Positions 1-7,840 of a stretch of 64,000 nt of DNA are shown here, piece after piece. Each line of letters begins with the position of its first letter. Positions within the stretch are counted from its first letter, which is position 1. Source of the DNA: Pseudomonadaceae bacterium. GTDB taxonomy: Bacteria > Pseudomonadota > Gammaproteobacteria > Pseudomonadales > Pseudomonadaceae. Below the pieces are notes generated by a model. It was not told the origin of the DNA. It did no database searches and was given only the letters and a program-made list of their open reading frames with translations. The stretch covers positions 124,001-188,000 of the forward strand of contig CAAFUS010000005.1 of NCBI GenBank assembly GCA_900766265.1. The letters run 5' to 3'. A program made the translations under genes and the position numbers.

Positions 1-419
1 TGCTGGTAGTAACCGACGCCGGCCTGGAAGGCCTCGTCGCGCTCGTGGGTTTCCAGCACCCGGCGCAACTCGTCTATCTCGGCCAGGCTCATGTGCTCGG
101 CCGCGAGCCGGCAGGCCATGCCTTCGAGCGACTCGCGGATCTCGTACAGCTCGACCAGCTCGCGATGGTCCAGGGACACCACCCGAGCGCCCACATGCGG
201 TACGCGCACCAGTAGTCTCTGGCCTTCGAGCCGATGAATCGCCTCGCGCAGCGGGCCGCGACTGATGCCGTAGGTGCGCGCCAGCTCCGGCTCGGAGATC
301 TTGCTGCCAGGCGCGATATGCCCCCGCACGATGGCCGACTGGATACGCCGGAACACGTGTTCCGACAGGGTTTCGCTGTCCAGCGCCGCCGTCGGGGGTA
401 ATTCAATGGATTCGAGCAT
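1..419 (-). CDS. GntR-family (FadR-type) transcriptional regulator, N-terminal part
   Basis: The frame runs from an ATG at 419 to the window edge with no stop, giving about 139 codons; the C-terminus lies outside. Residues 15-80 form a winged helix-turn-helix with the GntR signature (SKISEPELARTYGISRGPLR). After it comes the start of an FCD-type helical ligand domain (ELYEIRESLEGMACRLAAEHM). This N-terminus closely resembles the GntR regulator that precedes the methylcitrate-cycle (prp) genes in Pseudomonas, so a propionate-responsive repressor is the best guess. The prp genes themselves would lie left of the window and cannot be seen. Three GTCGAC-centred palindromes sit at and upstream of its start, which suggests autoregulation. 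The family call is secure; the propionate role is inference. Confidence 0.85.
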   Translation of the reverse strand, partial: MLESIELPPTAALDSETLSEHVFRRIQSAIVRGHIAPGSKISEPELARTYGISRGPLREAIHRLEGQRLLVRVPHVGARVVSLDHRELVELYEIRESLEGMACRLAAEHMSLAEIDELRRVLETHERDEAFQAGVGYYQ

Positions 420-430
420 ATTGTCGACAC
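419..430. promoter_or_regulatory. Partial GTCGAC operator overlapping the GntR start codon
   Basis: TATTGTCGACAC at 419-430 matches the first eleven bases of the perfect palindrome at 493-506 and lies on the start region of the GntR gene. A repressor bound here would block its own transcription or translation start. Confidence 0.4.
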
Positions 431-464
431 CGCCATCGCTAACAAAGTCGGAACCTACGCTTAA

Positions 465-478
465 GACCGTCGACGGTC
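465..478. promoter_or_regulatory. Perfect 14-bp palindrome with GTCGAC core
   Basis: GACCGTCGACGGTC is its own reverse complement. It shares the GTCGAC core with the flanking sites at 423-428 and 497-502. It is the middle of three such elements upstream of the GntR gene and may be a second operator of lower similarity. Confidence 0.4.
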
Positions 479-492
479 AACAACAGCAGCCT

Positions 493-506
493 TATTGTCG
501 ACAATA
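493..506. promoter_or_regulatory. Perfect palindromic operator candidate for the GntR regulator
   Basis: TATTGTCGACAATA is a perfect 14-bp palindrome. FadR-subfamily GntR proteins typically bind short palindromes of this kind, and I recall an ATTGTCGACAAT-like motif for the prp GntR regulator of Pseudomonas. It lies about 75 bp upstream of the regulator start and is the best operator candidate in this region. Confidence 0.6.
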
Positions 507-565
507 TGCCTGCAGGCACGTTAGCAACACCACATGAACCGCCTGTCGCGACCGCCGCCCCCCCA

Positions 566-574
566 TGCTAGAAT
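566..574 (+). promoter_or_regulatory. Extended -10 promoter (TGCTAGAAT) for the 663-3712 cassette
   Basis: TGC-TAGAAT is an extended -10 box about 90 bp upstream of the gene at 663. No good -35 is visible, which fits an extended -10 promoter. The 13-mer TGCTAGAATCCGC recurs exactly in front of greB (from 17056). Confidence 0.5.
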
Positions 575-662
575 CCGCGCCTTGTTACGCCTGGATCCGA
601 CTGGCTGACTCCGCTCCCCGGCACCCCTGCCTATTCAGGCCTGAACCGACTCCACAGGATTT

Positions 663-1193
663 ATGAGCCTCAAACCCTACCTTCTTGTCCTTGGCCTGAT
701 CGGCTGCGCCAGTGCAGTGGCCGCAGAGAAAACCATCTACGGTCTGAACGAAAACGTGGCGCTGCCCGAGTTCGGGCTCGAAGTGCAGGCCAAGCTCGAT
801 ACCGGCGCGCAGACCGCATCGCTGAGCGCTCGCGACATCAAGCGGTTCAAGCGCAAAGGCGAATCCTGGGTCCGCTTCTACCTGGCAATAGACGATGCCC
901 ACGAACACCCCATCGAACGCCCGCTGGCCCGAGTGAGCAAGATCAAACGGCGCGCCGGCGACTTCGATCCCGATGAAGACAAGACCTACACCGCCCGCCC
1001 GGTCATCGAACTCGAATTGTGCATGGGCAAGGTCAAGCGAAACGTCGAAGTGAACCTCACCGACCGTACCGCTTTCCAATATCCATTGCTGATCGGCTCC
1101 GATGCGCTCACCCACTTCGGTGCACTGATCGACCCCAGTCTCTCCTATGCCGCCGGCAAGCCCGGCTGCCTCAAAGATTCCGCTGACGAGTAA
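663..1193 (+). CDS. Periplasmic retropepsin-like protease (PF05618, 'ATP-dependent zinc protease' family)
   Basis: This 176-residue protein has a signal peptide at residues 1-21 (cleavage after AVAA), so it should act in the periplasm. The core carries the aspartic-protease-like signature KLDTGAQTASLSA with candidate catalytic Asp46, and the second conserved motif LLIGSDALTHFGALIDPS near the C-terminus. Databases call this family ATP-dependent zinc protease, but the fold resembles a single-domain retropepsin and I see no zinc or ATP site. It begins a tight three-gene unit: the next gene starts 5 bp after its stop. The conserved neighbours (transglutaminase-like membrane protein, ATP-grasp ligase) suggest that it processes or hydrolyses a peptide made or sensed by them. 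The substrate is unknown. Confidence 0.8.
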   Translation: MSLKPYLLVLGLIGCASAVAAEKTIYGLNENVALPEFGLEVQAKLDTGAQTASLSARDIKRFKRKGESWVRFYLAIDDAHEHPIERPLARVSKIKRRAGDFDPDEDKTYTARPVIELELCMGKVKRNVEVNLTDRTAFQYPLLIGSDALTHFGALIDPSLSYAAGKPGCLKDSADE

Positions 1194-1198
1194 TACAC

Positions 1199-2725
1199 AT
1201 GCGCGCTCTTACCCTGCATCTGAAGGTCCTGATTTTTCTGCTCGTCGCCATCGGCGTGGCAGTAACGGCCTACCAGATCTTCATCCTCGGCATTCCGGTG
1301 ACCGAAGATGAAACCGATGACCTGTGGAACATCGACGCCAAGATCGAATTCCAGGCCAATCCGCGCGAACCGGTGAAGGTGCAGATGTTCGTGCCGCCGC
1401 TCAACCAGGAATTCGTCAGCCTCAACGAGAGCTTCATTTCCAATAACTACGGCGTGAGCGTCAACCGCAGCGAAAACAACCGGCGGGTGACCTGGTCCGC
1501 ACGTCGCGCCAACGGCAACCAGACCCTGTACTACCGTCTGGTGCTGACCAAGCGCTACAGCGGTGAGCAGACCAAGCCCTCGGGCCCGATCTTCCGCGAC
1601 AGCATCCCGGTCGAAGGACCGGAAAAGATCGCTGCAGAAGCCCTGCTTTCACCGATCCGCCAGCACTCGGCAGATGTCGAAACCTTCATCAGCGAAGCCA
1701 TCAAGCGCGTTAACAACGCCAACGACGACAACGTCAAGCTGCTGCTCGGCGGCGACGCCTCGACGCCGAACAAGGCCCGCGTGATCGAACTGTTGCTCTC
1801 CATTGCCCACGTGCCGATGGAGCGGGTGCACACTGTGCGACTTGTCGCCGAGCAACAGCAGCAGCCCGAACTCTGGCTGCGCAGCTTCAACGGCAACCGC
1901 TGGCTCTACTTCAACCCGGAAAACGGCGATCAGGGCCTGCCGGCCGACCGCCTGGTCTGGTGGACCGGCGACGAGCCGCTCATAACCGTCGAGGGCGGCC
2001 GTAATCCACGCATCAGCTTCACCCTGAACAACAGCGAGATGAATGCTATTCGCCTCGCCAAGCTGACCGACGAGAACACCGACGGCGCCTTCCTCGACTA
2101 TTCGCTGTACGGCCTGCCCCTCTCCACCCAGCAGACCTACCAGATCATGATCGTCATCCCGATCGGCGTTCTGGTGATCCTGATCCTACGCAACCTGATC
2201 GGCATCCAGACCCTGGGTACGTTTACCCCGGTCCTGATCGCCCTGGCCTTCCGCGAGACGCAGCTGGGCTTCGGCATCCTGCTGTTTACTCTGATCACCG
2301 CGCTCGGGCTTTCGCTGCGCTCCTACCTCGAACACCTGAAGCTGCAGATGCTGCCCAGACTGTCGGTGGTGCTGACCTTCGTCGTGGTACTGATCGCAGT
2401 GATCAGCCTGCTCAGCCACAAGCTGGGTCTGGAACGCGGCCTCTCGGTCGCGCTGTTCCCGATGGTGATCCTGACCATGACCATCGAACGTCTGTCGATC
2501 AGCTGGGAGGAACGTGGCGGCGGCCACGCCTTCAAGGTCGGCGTCGGCACCATCATCGCCGCATCCCTTGCGCACGTGCTGATGAGCATCCCGGAGGTCG
2601 TCTACTTCGTATTCACCTTCCCGGCCGTTCTGCTGATCCTGGTGGGCTTCATGCTGGCCATGGGTCGCTACCGCGGCTATCGGCTGTCGGAGCTGATCCG
2701 CTTCAAAGCCTTTCTGAAGGATTGA
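1199..2725 (+). CDS. Inactive transglutaminase-like protein fused to 7 transmembrane helices
   Basis: The order of parts in this 508-residue protein is an N-terminal membrane anchor (about 10-30), a periplasmic transglutaminase-like domain (about 40-300), and a block of about seven transmembrane helices (310-495) with a cytoplasmic tail. I find no cysteine in the whole translation, so the transglutaminase fold cannot use the usual Cys nucleophile and is probably a peptide-binding sensor. The architecture matches the Transglut_i_TM plus 7TM_transglut family, known to co-occur with the flanking protease and ATP-grasp genes. The stop is 3 bp from the next start, so the three are cotranscribed. 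A role in transmembrane sensing or transport of a peptide is inference. Confidence 0.8.
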   Translation: MRALTLHLKVLIFLLVAIGVAVTAYQIFILGIPVTEDETDDLWNIDAKIEFQANPREPVKVQMFVPPLNQEFVSLNESFISNNYGVSVNRSENNRRVTWSARRANGNQTLYYRLVLTKRYSGEQTKPSGPIFRDSIPVEGPEKIAAEALLSPIRQHSADVETFISEAIKRVNNANDDNVKLLLGGDASTPNKARVIELLLSIAHVPMERVHTVRLVAEQQQQPELWLRSFNGNRWLYFNPENGDQGLPADRLVWWTGDEPLITVEGGRNPRISFTLNNSEMNAIRLAKLTDENTDGAFLDYSLYGLPLSTQQTYQIMIVIPIGVLVILILRNLIGIQTLGTFTPVLIALAFRETQLGFGILLFTLITALGLSLRSYLEHLKLQMLPRLSVVLTFVVVLIAVISLLSHKLGLERGLSVALFPMVILTMTIERLSISWEERGGGHAFKVGVGTIIAASLAHVLMSIPEVVYFVFTFPAVLLILVGFMLAMGRYRGYRLSELIRFKAFLKD

Positions 2726-2728
2726 TCC

Positions 2729-3712
2729 ATGCTCGGCCTGTTCAAGACGTGGAAAGCCCTCGAAGCCAAGGGGATCATGGGCATCAATCGGCGAAACGCC
2801 GACTACGTGCTCAAGTACAACAAGCGCAGCCTGTACCCGATCGTCGATGACAAGATCATCACCAAGCTGCGCGCCATCGAAGCCGGCATCAACGTGCCGG
2901 AGATGTACGGCATCATCGAGACCGAAAAGGACATCGGCAAACTGTCCGAGATCGTCAAGGATCGCCCCGACTTCGTGGTGAAGCCCGCCCAGGGCGCCGG
3001 TGGCGACGGCATCATGGTCATCGCCGACCGTTTCGAAGGCCGCTACCGCACCGTCTCGGGCAAGATCATCAGCCACGAGGAGATCGAACATCAGATCTCC
3101 AACATCCTTACCGGACTGTACTCGCTGGGCGGTCATCGCGACCGCGCCCTGATCGAATACCGCGTCACCCCAGACCAGATCTTCAAGAGCATCAGCTACG
3201 AAGGCGTACCCGACATCCGCATCATCGTGCTGATGGGCTACCCGATCATGGCCATGCTGCGCCTGCCGACCCGCCAGTCCGGTGGCAAGGCGAACCTTCA
3301 CCAGGGCGCTATCGGCGTCGGGGTAGACCTGGCCAGCGGCGTCACGCTGCGCGGCACCTGGCTGAACAACAAGATCACCAAGCACCCCGACACCACCAAT
3401 GCGGTGGACGGCGTGCAGCTGCCCAACTGGAATGGCTTCATGAACCTTGCGGCCGGATGCTACGAGCTGTGCGGGCTGGGTTACATTGGCGTCGACATGG
3501 TGCTGGACCAGGAAAAGGGGCCTCTGATTCTGGAACTGAACGCACGCCCCGGCCTCAACATCCAGATCGCCAACGATTGCGGCCTGACTCACCGGGCCCA
3601 CGCCGTCGAGGCGCGTTTGGCCGAACTCAAGGCCAAGGGCATCCAGGAAACCGCCGACGAACGTGTGCGGTTCGCCCAGGAACTGTTCGGCCACGTCCCC
3701 ACCCACGACTGA
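2729..3712 (+). CDS. Alpha-L-glutamate ligase-like ATP-grasp enzyme
   Basis: This is a 327-residue cytoplasmic ATP-grasp protein of the RimK-like, sugar-transferase-associated group (ATPgrasp_ST). Seen in sequence: the glycine-rich nucleotide loop VVKPAQGAGGDGIMV near residue 95, and the Mg-binding strand LILELNARPGLNIQI near 270. Such enzymes join a carboxylate to an amine through an acyl phosphate, often adding glutamate. Its invariable partners here, a protease and a transglutaminase-like membrane protein, point to making a modified peptide that the other two handle in the envelope. The actual acceptor is unknown. It is the last gene of the cassette; pabB follows after 44 bp. Confidence 0.82.
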   Translation: MLGLFKTWKALEAKGIMGINRRNADYVLKYNKRSLYPIVDDKIITKLRAIEAGINVPEMYGIIETEKDIGKLSEIVKDRPDFVVKPAQGAGGDGIMVIADRFEGRYRTVSGKIISHEEIEHQISNILTGLYSLGGHRDRALIEYRVTPDQIFKSISYEGVPDIRIIVLMGYPIMAMLRLPTRQSGGKANLHQGAIGVGVDLASGVTLRGTWLNNKITKHPDTTNAVDGVQLPNWNGFMNLAAGCYELCGLGYIGVDMVLDQEKGPLILELNARPGLNIQIANDCGLTHRAHAVEARLAELKAKGIQETADERVRFAQELFGHVPTHD

Positions 3713-3756
3713 GCGTGCTCCCGCCCGACCGGGAGCACGTTGCGCACACAGCTACC

Positions 3757-5097
3757 ATGGCGCTCTGCACGCTACACCCACTGCCTTACGAGGCCGACCC
3801 GCGCGGCTATTTCGAACGTGTCCGCCAGGCGCCCGGTGCGGTCCTGCTCGATTCCGGCCGTCCCACCGCTCGGCGGGGCCGCTTCGATCTGATCAGCGCC
3901 TGGCCCGAACGACTGCTACAGGCGCAGCCGGAGGAAAGCGGAACAACGTACTTCCAGCGGTTACGCGAGGCCCTTGCCGCACTGGGCCGCGCCGAATTGC
4001 CTGAAGGTTGCGAGCTGCCGTTCGCCGGCGGGCTGATCGGCCTGCTGGCCTACGATTTCGGACGCCAGCTGGAGCGCCTGCCGCACACCACGCTCGCCGA
4101 CCTGTCATTGCCCTGCGCACGACTGGGGCTCTATGCCTGGGCACTGGTCACCGATCACGACCAGGGAAACAGCCAGCTGGTGTTCCACCCGACGCTGAGC
4201 GCGGCCGAGCGGCAGCGCCTGGTCACGTTGTTCAGCGAACCCTTCGCGCCCGCCTCCGCGCCGTTTCGCCTGGAGCAGCCCTTCGCGGCCGACCAGACAT
4301 CGGCGCAGTATCGCGAGGCGATCGAACGCATCCAGCGGTACATCGGAGCTGGCGACTGCTATCAGGTCAATTACGCGCAGCGCTTCTCGGCCGCCTACGC
4401 CGGAGATCCCTGGCAGGCCTACAGTGCCCTGCGCGACGCCTGCCCCACGCCGTTCGCCGGCTTCATCTCGTTGGCCGAGGGCGCCGTACTCAGCTTGTCC
4501 CCGGAACGCTTCCTGCGCAGCCATACCCGCCAGGTCGAGACCCGGCCGATCAAGGGCACACGGCCCCGCTCGGCAGACGCCAGGACCGACGCCGAACAGG
4601 CCAGCGCCCTGCTTGCCAGCACCAAGGATCGCGCGGAAAACCTGATGATCGTCGACCTGCTGCGCAACGATCTGGGTCGCACCTGCGAGGTGGGCAGCAT
4701 CCGTGTGCCGGAGCTCTTCGCCCTGGAGAGCTACCCGAACGTGCACCATCTGGTGAGCAGCGTCACCGGTACGCTCGCAGCCGGAAAGGATGTCTTCGAC
4801 CTGCTGGCTGGCAGCTTTCCAGGCGGCTCGATCACCGGCGCGCCGAAGATACGGGCGATGCAGATCATCGACGAGCTGGAACCCACCGACCGCAGCATCT
4901 ATTGCGGCTCGTTGCTTTATGTGGACGTGCGAGGCGAGATGGACAGCTCGATCACTATCCGCACCCTGCTTGCCAGCGAAGGGCGTATCAGCTGCTGGGG
5001 TGGCGGCGGGATCGTCGCGGACTCGGACTGGCAGGACGAATACCAGGAGTCGATCGACAAGGTAAAGGTGCTGCTGCAGACACTAGAGAGCCTCTAG
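3757..5097 (+). CDS. pabB: Aminodeoxychorismate synthase component I
   Basis: PabB converts chorismate and ammonia (from the PabA glutaminase) to 4-amino-4-deoxychorismate, the first committed step of p-aminobenzoate and folate synthesis, in the cytoplasm. The ATG at 3757 (MALCTLHPLPYEADP) gives 446 residues, the usual size; the frame stays open upstream but that part does not resemble the family. The C-terminal chorismate-binding domain is complete, with GDCYQVNYAQRF, SPERFL, TRPIKGTRPR, DLLRNDLGR and GSITGAPKIRAMQIIDELEP. The KGT and GSITGAPK motifs match PabB rather than TrpE. It is followed by a strong hairpin and then by convergent thrH. Confidence 0.92.
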   Translation: MALCTLHPLPYEADPRGYFERVRQAPGAVLLDSGRPTARRGRFDLISAWPERLLQAQPEESGTTYFQRLREALAALGRAELPEGCELPFAGGLIGLLAYDFGRQLERLPHTTLADLSLPCARLGLYAWALVTDHDQGNSQLVFHPTLSAAERQRLVTLFSEPFAPASAPFRLEQPFAADQTSAQYREAIERIQRYIGAGDCYQVNYAQRFSAAYAGDPWQAYSALRDACPTPFAGFISLAEGAVLSLSPERFLRSHTRQVETRPIKGTRPRSADARTDAEQASALLASTKDRAENLMIVDLLRNDLGRTCEVGSIRVPELFALESYPNVHHLVSSVTGTLAAGKDVFDLLAGSFPGGSITGAPKIRAMQIIDELEPTDRSIYCGSLLYVDVRGEMDSSITIRTLLASEGRISCWGGGGIVADSDWQDEYQESIDKVKVLLQTLESL

Positions 5098-5098
5098 G

Positions 5099-5136
5099 CT
5101 GGAAGCTGGAAGCCAGGGTTTGCTTCCAGCTTCCAG
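5099..5136. terminator. Long perfect hairpin between convergent pabB and thrH
   Basis: A perfect 15-bp stem (5099-5113 with 5122-5136) encloses an 8-base loop. The arms are built from tandem CTGGAAG units. There is no T tract on either strand, so it is not a classical intrinsic terminator, but its place between two converging genes fits a bidirectional transcript end. Confidence 0.6.
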
Positions 5137-5148
5137 TTCGACCTGCGT

Positions 5149-5766
5149 TCAGATCGCCAGCTTGCGGTTGGACGCCTTGATGAATTCGCGCTTGAGGTCG
5201 TCATAGGTGTGGACCGCCGGGAACTGCGGGAACTCACGAATCACGTTGTCCGGCGCGTGAAAGAGAATGCCGGCGTGCGCTTCGGACAGCATGGTGGTGT
5301 CGTTGTAGGAATCGCCGGCGGCGATGACGCGGTAGTACAGGCTCTTGAGCGCGATGACAGACTGGCGCTTAGGGTCCTTCTGGCGCAGCTGGTAATCCAC
5401 CACGCGGTCGGTCTCGTCGGTGATCAGCCGGTGGCATAGCAAGGTCGGGAAGCCCAGCTGGCGCATCAGGGGCTGGGAGAACTCGTAGAAGGTGTCCGAC
5501 AGGATCACCACCTGGAATCGCTCGCGCAGCCAGTCGACGAATTCCACGGCGCCTTCCAGAGGCTCGAGCGTGGCGATAACCGATTGGATATCCCCCAGCT
5601 TGAGACCATGCTCGTCGAGGATACGCAGGCGCTGCTTCATCAGTACGTCGTAGTCGGGAATGTCCCGCGTGGTCGCCCGCAGCGACTCGATGCCGGTCTT
5701 TTCGGCGAATGCGATCCAGATCTCAGGGACCAGTACGCCTTCGAGGTCGAGGCAGGCTATTTCCAC
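5149..5766 (-). CDS. thrH: ThrH bifunctional phosphoserine phosphatase / homoserine phosphotransferase
   Basis: ThrH is a HAD-superfamily enzyme known from Pseudomonas. It dephosphorylates phosphoserine and can transfer phosphate to homoserine, linking serine and threonine synthesis. The 205-residue product begins with GTG at 5766 (EIACLDLEGVLVPE); no better ATG exists. HAD motif I is DLEGV (Asp7, Glu9), motif II is ILSDTFYEF, and the acid motif is GDSYNDTTML. Length and motifs match ThrH rather than SerB, which carries an extra ACT-type N-terminus. It converges on pabB across a hairpin. The next gene upstream, cysH, is divergent with a 185-bp shared region. Confidence 0.92.
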   Translation of the reverse strand: MEIACLDLEGVLVPEIWIAFAEKTGIESLRATTRDIPDYDVLMKQRLRILDEHGLKLGDIQSVIATLEPLEGAVEFVDWLRERFQVVILSDTFYEFSQPLMRQLGFPTLLCHRLITDETDRVVDYQLRQKDPKRQSVIALKSLYYRVIAAGDSYNDTTMLSEAHAGILFHAPDNVIREFPQFPAVHTYDDLKREFIKASNRKLAI

Positions 5767-5870
5767 AGGGCCACTCCTAATGCGAATAAAAGAAGCGGCA
5801 CTCTAGCGGCAAGCCAGAGGCGAAGCAACGCGGCACTTATTCCATACTGGTGGGGTTCAGCGCGCTAAAG

Positions 5871-5888
5871 GTTATTTAGAGGCATAAC
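5871..5888 (+). promoter_or_regulatory. Candidate CysB-type activator site upstream of cysH
   Basis: GTTAT-N8-ATAAC is an inverted repeat lying just upstream of an extended -10 box, roughly where the -35 would be. CysB sites are loosely conserved AT-rich TTAT/ATAA arms, and cysH is a known CysB target. The match is suggestive only. Confidence 0.35.
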
Positions 5889-5895
5889 ACGGGTT

Positions 5896-5904
5896 TGCTA
5901 ACAT
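5896..5904 (+). promoter_or_regulatory. cysH: Extended -10 promoter for cysH
   Basis: TGC-TAACAT forms an extended -10 about 48 bp before the cysH start. No consensus -35 is seen, as expected for an activator-dependent promoter. Confidence 0.45.
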
Positions 5905-5951
5905 CCCCGGGCCTGAGAGCGCCGCCAAGCGCCATTTAAAGGAACCGCCTG

Positions 5952-6686
5952 ATGAGCCAAACCTTCGATATCGCGGAACTCGCCGCGACCTACGCCGGCA
6001 AGTCGCCGCAGGAAATTCTTGCCCTCGCCTTCGACCTGTTCGGCGACGACCTGTGGATTTCCTTCAGCGGCGCCGAGGATGTGGTGCTGGTCGACATGGC
6101 GTGGAAGCTGAACAAGAACGTCAAGGTGTTCACCCTCGACACCGGTCGTCTCCACGGCGAGACCTATCGCTTCATCGAGCAGGTTCGCGAGCACTACAAC
6201 ATCGCCATCGACATCCAGACCCCCGACCCCGCCCTGCTCGAGCCGCTGGTCAAGGAGAAGGGACTGTTCAGCTTCTACCGCGACGGCCACGGCGAATGCT
6301 GCGGCATACGCAAGATCGAGCCACTGCGCCGCAAACTGGCCAGCGTGCGCGCCTGGGCCACCGGCCAGCGCCGCGACCAGAGCCCCGGCACCCGCAGCCA
6401 GGTCGCGGTGATGGAGCTCGATACGACCTTCTCAATGCCAGACAACACCCTGATCAAGTTCAACCCGCTGGCGCAGATGACCAGCGAAGAGGTCTGGGGT
6501 TACATCCGCATGCTCGAAGTGCCCTACAACAGCCTGCATGAGCGGGGCTTCGTCAGTATCGGCTGCGAGCCCTGCACCCGCCCGGTACTGCCCAACCAGC
6601 ACGAGCGCGAGGGTCGCTGGTGGTGGGAGGAAGCCACCCACAAGGAATGCGGCCTGCACGCCGGCAACCTGATCGCCAAGGCCTGA
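5952..6686 (+). CDS. cysH: Adenylylsulfate (APS) reductase CysH
   Basis: CysH reduces activated sulfate to sulfite with thioredoxin in assimilatory sulfur metabolism. The 244-residue protein has the PP-loop start LWISFSGAEDVVL (35-47). Cysteines at Cys116-Cys117 and at Cys205 and Cys208 are the four ligands of the [4Fe-4S] cluster that marks APS-type (plant/Pseudomonas) reductases, as opposed to the clusterless enteric PAPS type. The catalytic cysteine is Cys233 in KECGLHAG near the C-terminus. So this organism probably reduces APS directly. The gene is monocistronic, ends at a good intrinsic terminator, and converges on its own regulator gene cysB. Confidence 0.95.
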   Translation: MSQTFDIAELAATYAGKSPQEILALAFDLFGDDLWISFSGAEDVVLVDMAWKLNKNVKVFTLDTGRLHGETYRFIEQVREHYNIAIDIQTPDPALLEPLVKEKGLFSFYRDGHGECCGIRKIEPLRRKLASVRAWATGQRRDQSPGTRSQVAVMELDTTFSMPDNTLIKFNPLAQMTSEEVWGYIRMLEVPYNSLHERGFVSIGCEPCTRPVLPNQHEREGRWWWEEATHKECGLHAGNLIAKA

Positions 6687-6703
6687 CTCTTTTCCATAGA
6701 GAC

Positions 6704-6738
6704 AAAAAAAGCCATTCGGGACACCGAATGGCTTTTTT
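6704..6738. terminator. Bidirectional intrinsic terminator between cysH and cysB
   Basis: The stem (A-run)GCCATTCGG / CCGAATGGC(T-run) has a GACA loop with A and T tracts on the two sides, so it works for both converging transcripts. It starts 18 bp after the cysH stop and ends 15 bp from the cysB stop. Confidence 0.93.
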
Positions 6739-6752
6739 GCAGGCGGAGCCGT

Positions 6753-7727
6753 TTAGTGCGTGGGCAACTCCACGTCGGCGAACAGCTCGTCCAGTTCCGC
6801 CTTGTTGTGGCACTGGATGGCTTTTTCCAACACGCCACGGTCCAGATGGGGCGCGAACTTCTGGATGAAGTCGCACATGAATCCCCGCAGGAAGGTCCCG
6901 CGACGAAAGCCGATCTTGGTCACGCTGGCTTCGAACAGCTCGCTGGCATCGAGCACCACCAGGTCTTGGTCGAGCTTGGCATCGACCGCCATGCGGGCCA
7001 CGATGCCGACGCCCAATCCCAGGCGCACGTAGGTCTTGATCACGTCGGCATCGGCCGCGGTGAAGACCACCCTGGGCGACAATCCGCGATGGCTGAACGC
7101 TTCGTCCAGCTTCGAGCGCCCGGTAAAGCCGAACACATAAGTCACGATCGGGTGCTCGGCCAGGGCCTCGAGGGTCAGCTTGTCGAGCTTTGCCAATGGA
7201 TGCCCCTGGGGCACGATCACACAGCGATTCCAGCGGTAGCACGGCATCATCACCAGATCGCCGAAATGCTCCAGCGCTTCGGTGGCGATGGCGAAATCCA
7301 CGGTCCCGTCCGCGGCCATCTCGGCGATCTGCATCGGGGTGCCCTGGTGCATGTGCAGGGAGACGTCGGGATATTGCTTGATGAAATCGCCTATGATCGC
7401 GGGTAAGGCGTAACGCGCCTGGGTGTGGGTGGTCGCGATGGTCAGCGTGCCCTTCTTCTCGTTGGAGAATTCTTGGGCGATCTGCTTGATGCTTTCGCAT
7501 TTGCGCAGGATTTCACCGGCGGTGAAGATGATCCGCTCGCCGGCCGGGGTGATCCGCGTGAGGTGCTTGCCGCTGCGGGCGAAGACCTCCACACCGAGTT
7601 CGTCTTCCAGCAGGCGTATCTGTTTGCTGATGCCAGGCTGCGAGGTGAACAGGCTTTGCGCCGTGGCCGAGACATTGAGGTCATGGTGCGCCACTTCCCA
7701 GATGTAGCGCAGTTGCTGCAGCTTCAT
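6753..7727 (-). CDS. cysB: LysR-type regulator CysB
   Basis: CysB is the master activator of sulfate assimilation and binds N-acetylserine as inducer. The 324-residue protein has the family length. Residues 1-60 hold the winged helix-turn-helix (MKLQQLRYIWEVAHHDLNVS, then SQPGISKQIRLLEDELGVEV). The rest is the periplasmic-binding-protein-like effector domain, with the conserved TTHTQARYALP segment that lines the sulfate/acetylserine site. The start MKLQQLRYI is that of other CysB proteins. It faces cysH, a likely target, across a shared terminator. A TATAAC box is visible about 40 bp upstream (7765-7770 on the minus strand). Confidence 0.96.
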   Translation of the reverse strand: MKLQQLRYIWEVAHHDLNVSATAQSLFTSQPGISKQIRLLEDELGVEVFARSGKHLTRITPAGERIIFTAGEILRKCESIKQIAQEFSNEKKGTLTIATTHTQARYALPAIIGDFIKQYPDVSLHMHQGTPMQIAEMAADGTVDFAIATEALEHFGDLVMMPCYRWNRCVIVPQGHPLAKLDKLTLEALAEHPIVTYVFGFTGRSKLDEAFSHRGLSPRVVFTAADADVIKTYVRLGLGVGIVARMAVDAKLDQDLVVLDASELFEASVTKIGFRRGTFLRGFMCDFIQKFAPHLDRGVLEKAIQCHNKAELDELFADVELPTH

Positions 7728-7840
7728 AAACGATCCTCAAAGGTCAGGTCGGAGCCGGCTTGGGGTTATAACCATATGGCTGGCTTTGCTGAGATTCTAG
7801 ATCTTTTTCGCCACATTGCTTATAGCGCGAGCGCACATCT

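Noticed and set aside
2186..3706. Open frame of about 500 codons on the minus strand opposite the transglutaminase and ATP-grasp genes
   Set aside because: Antisense to two clear coding genes with recognisable motifs; its product is Asp/His/Gln-rich and resembles no family.
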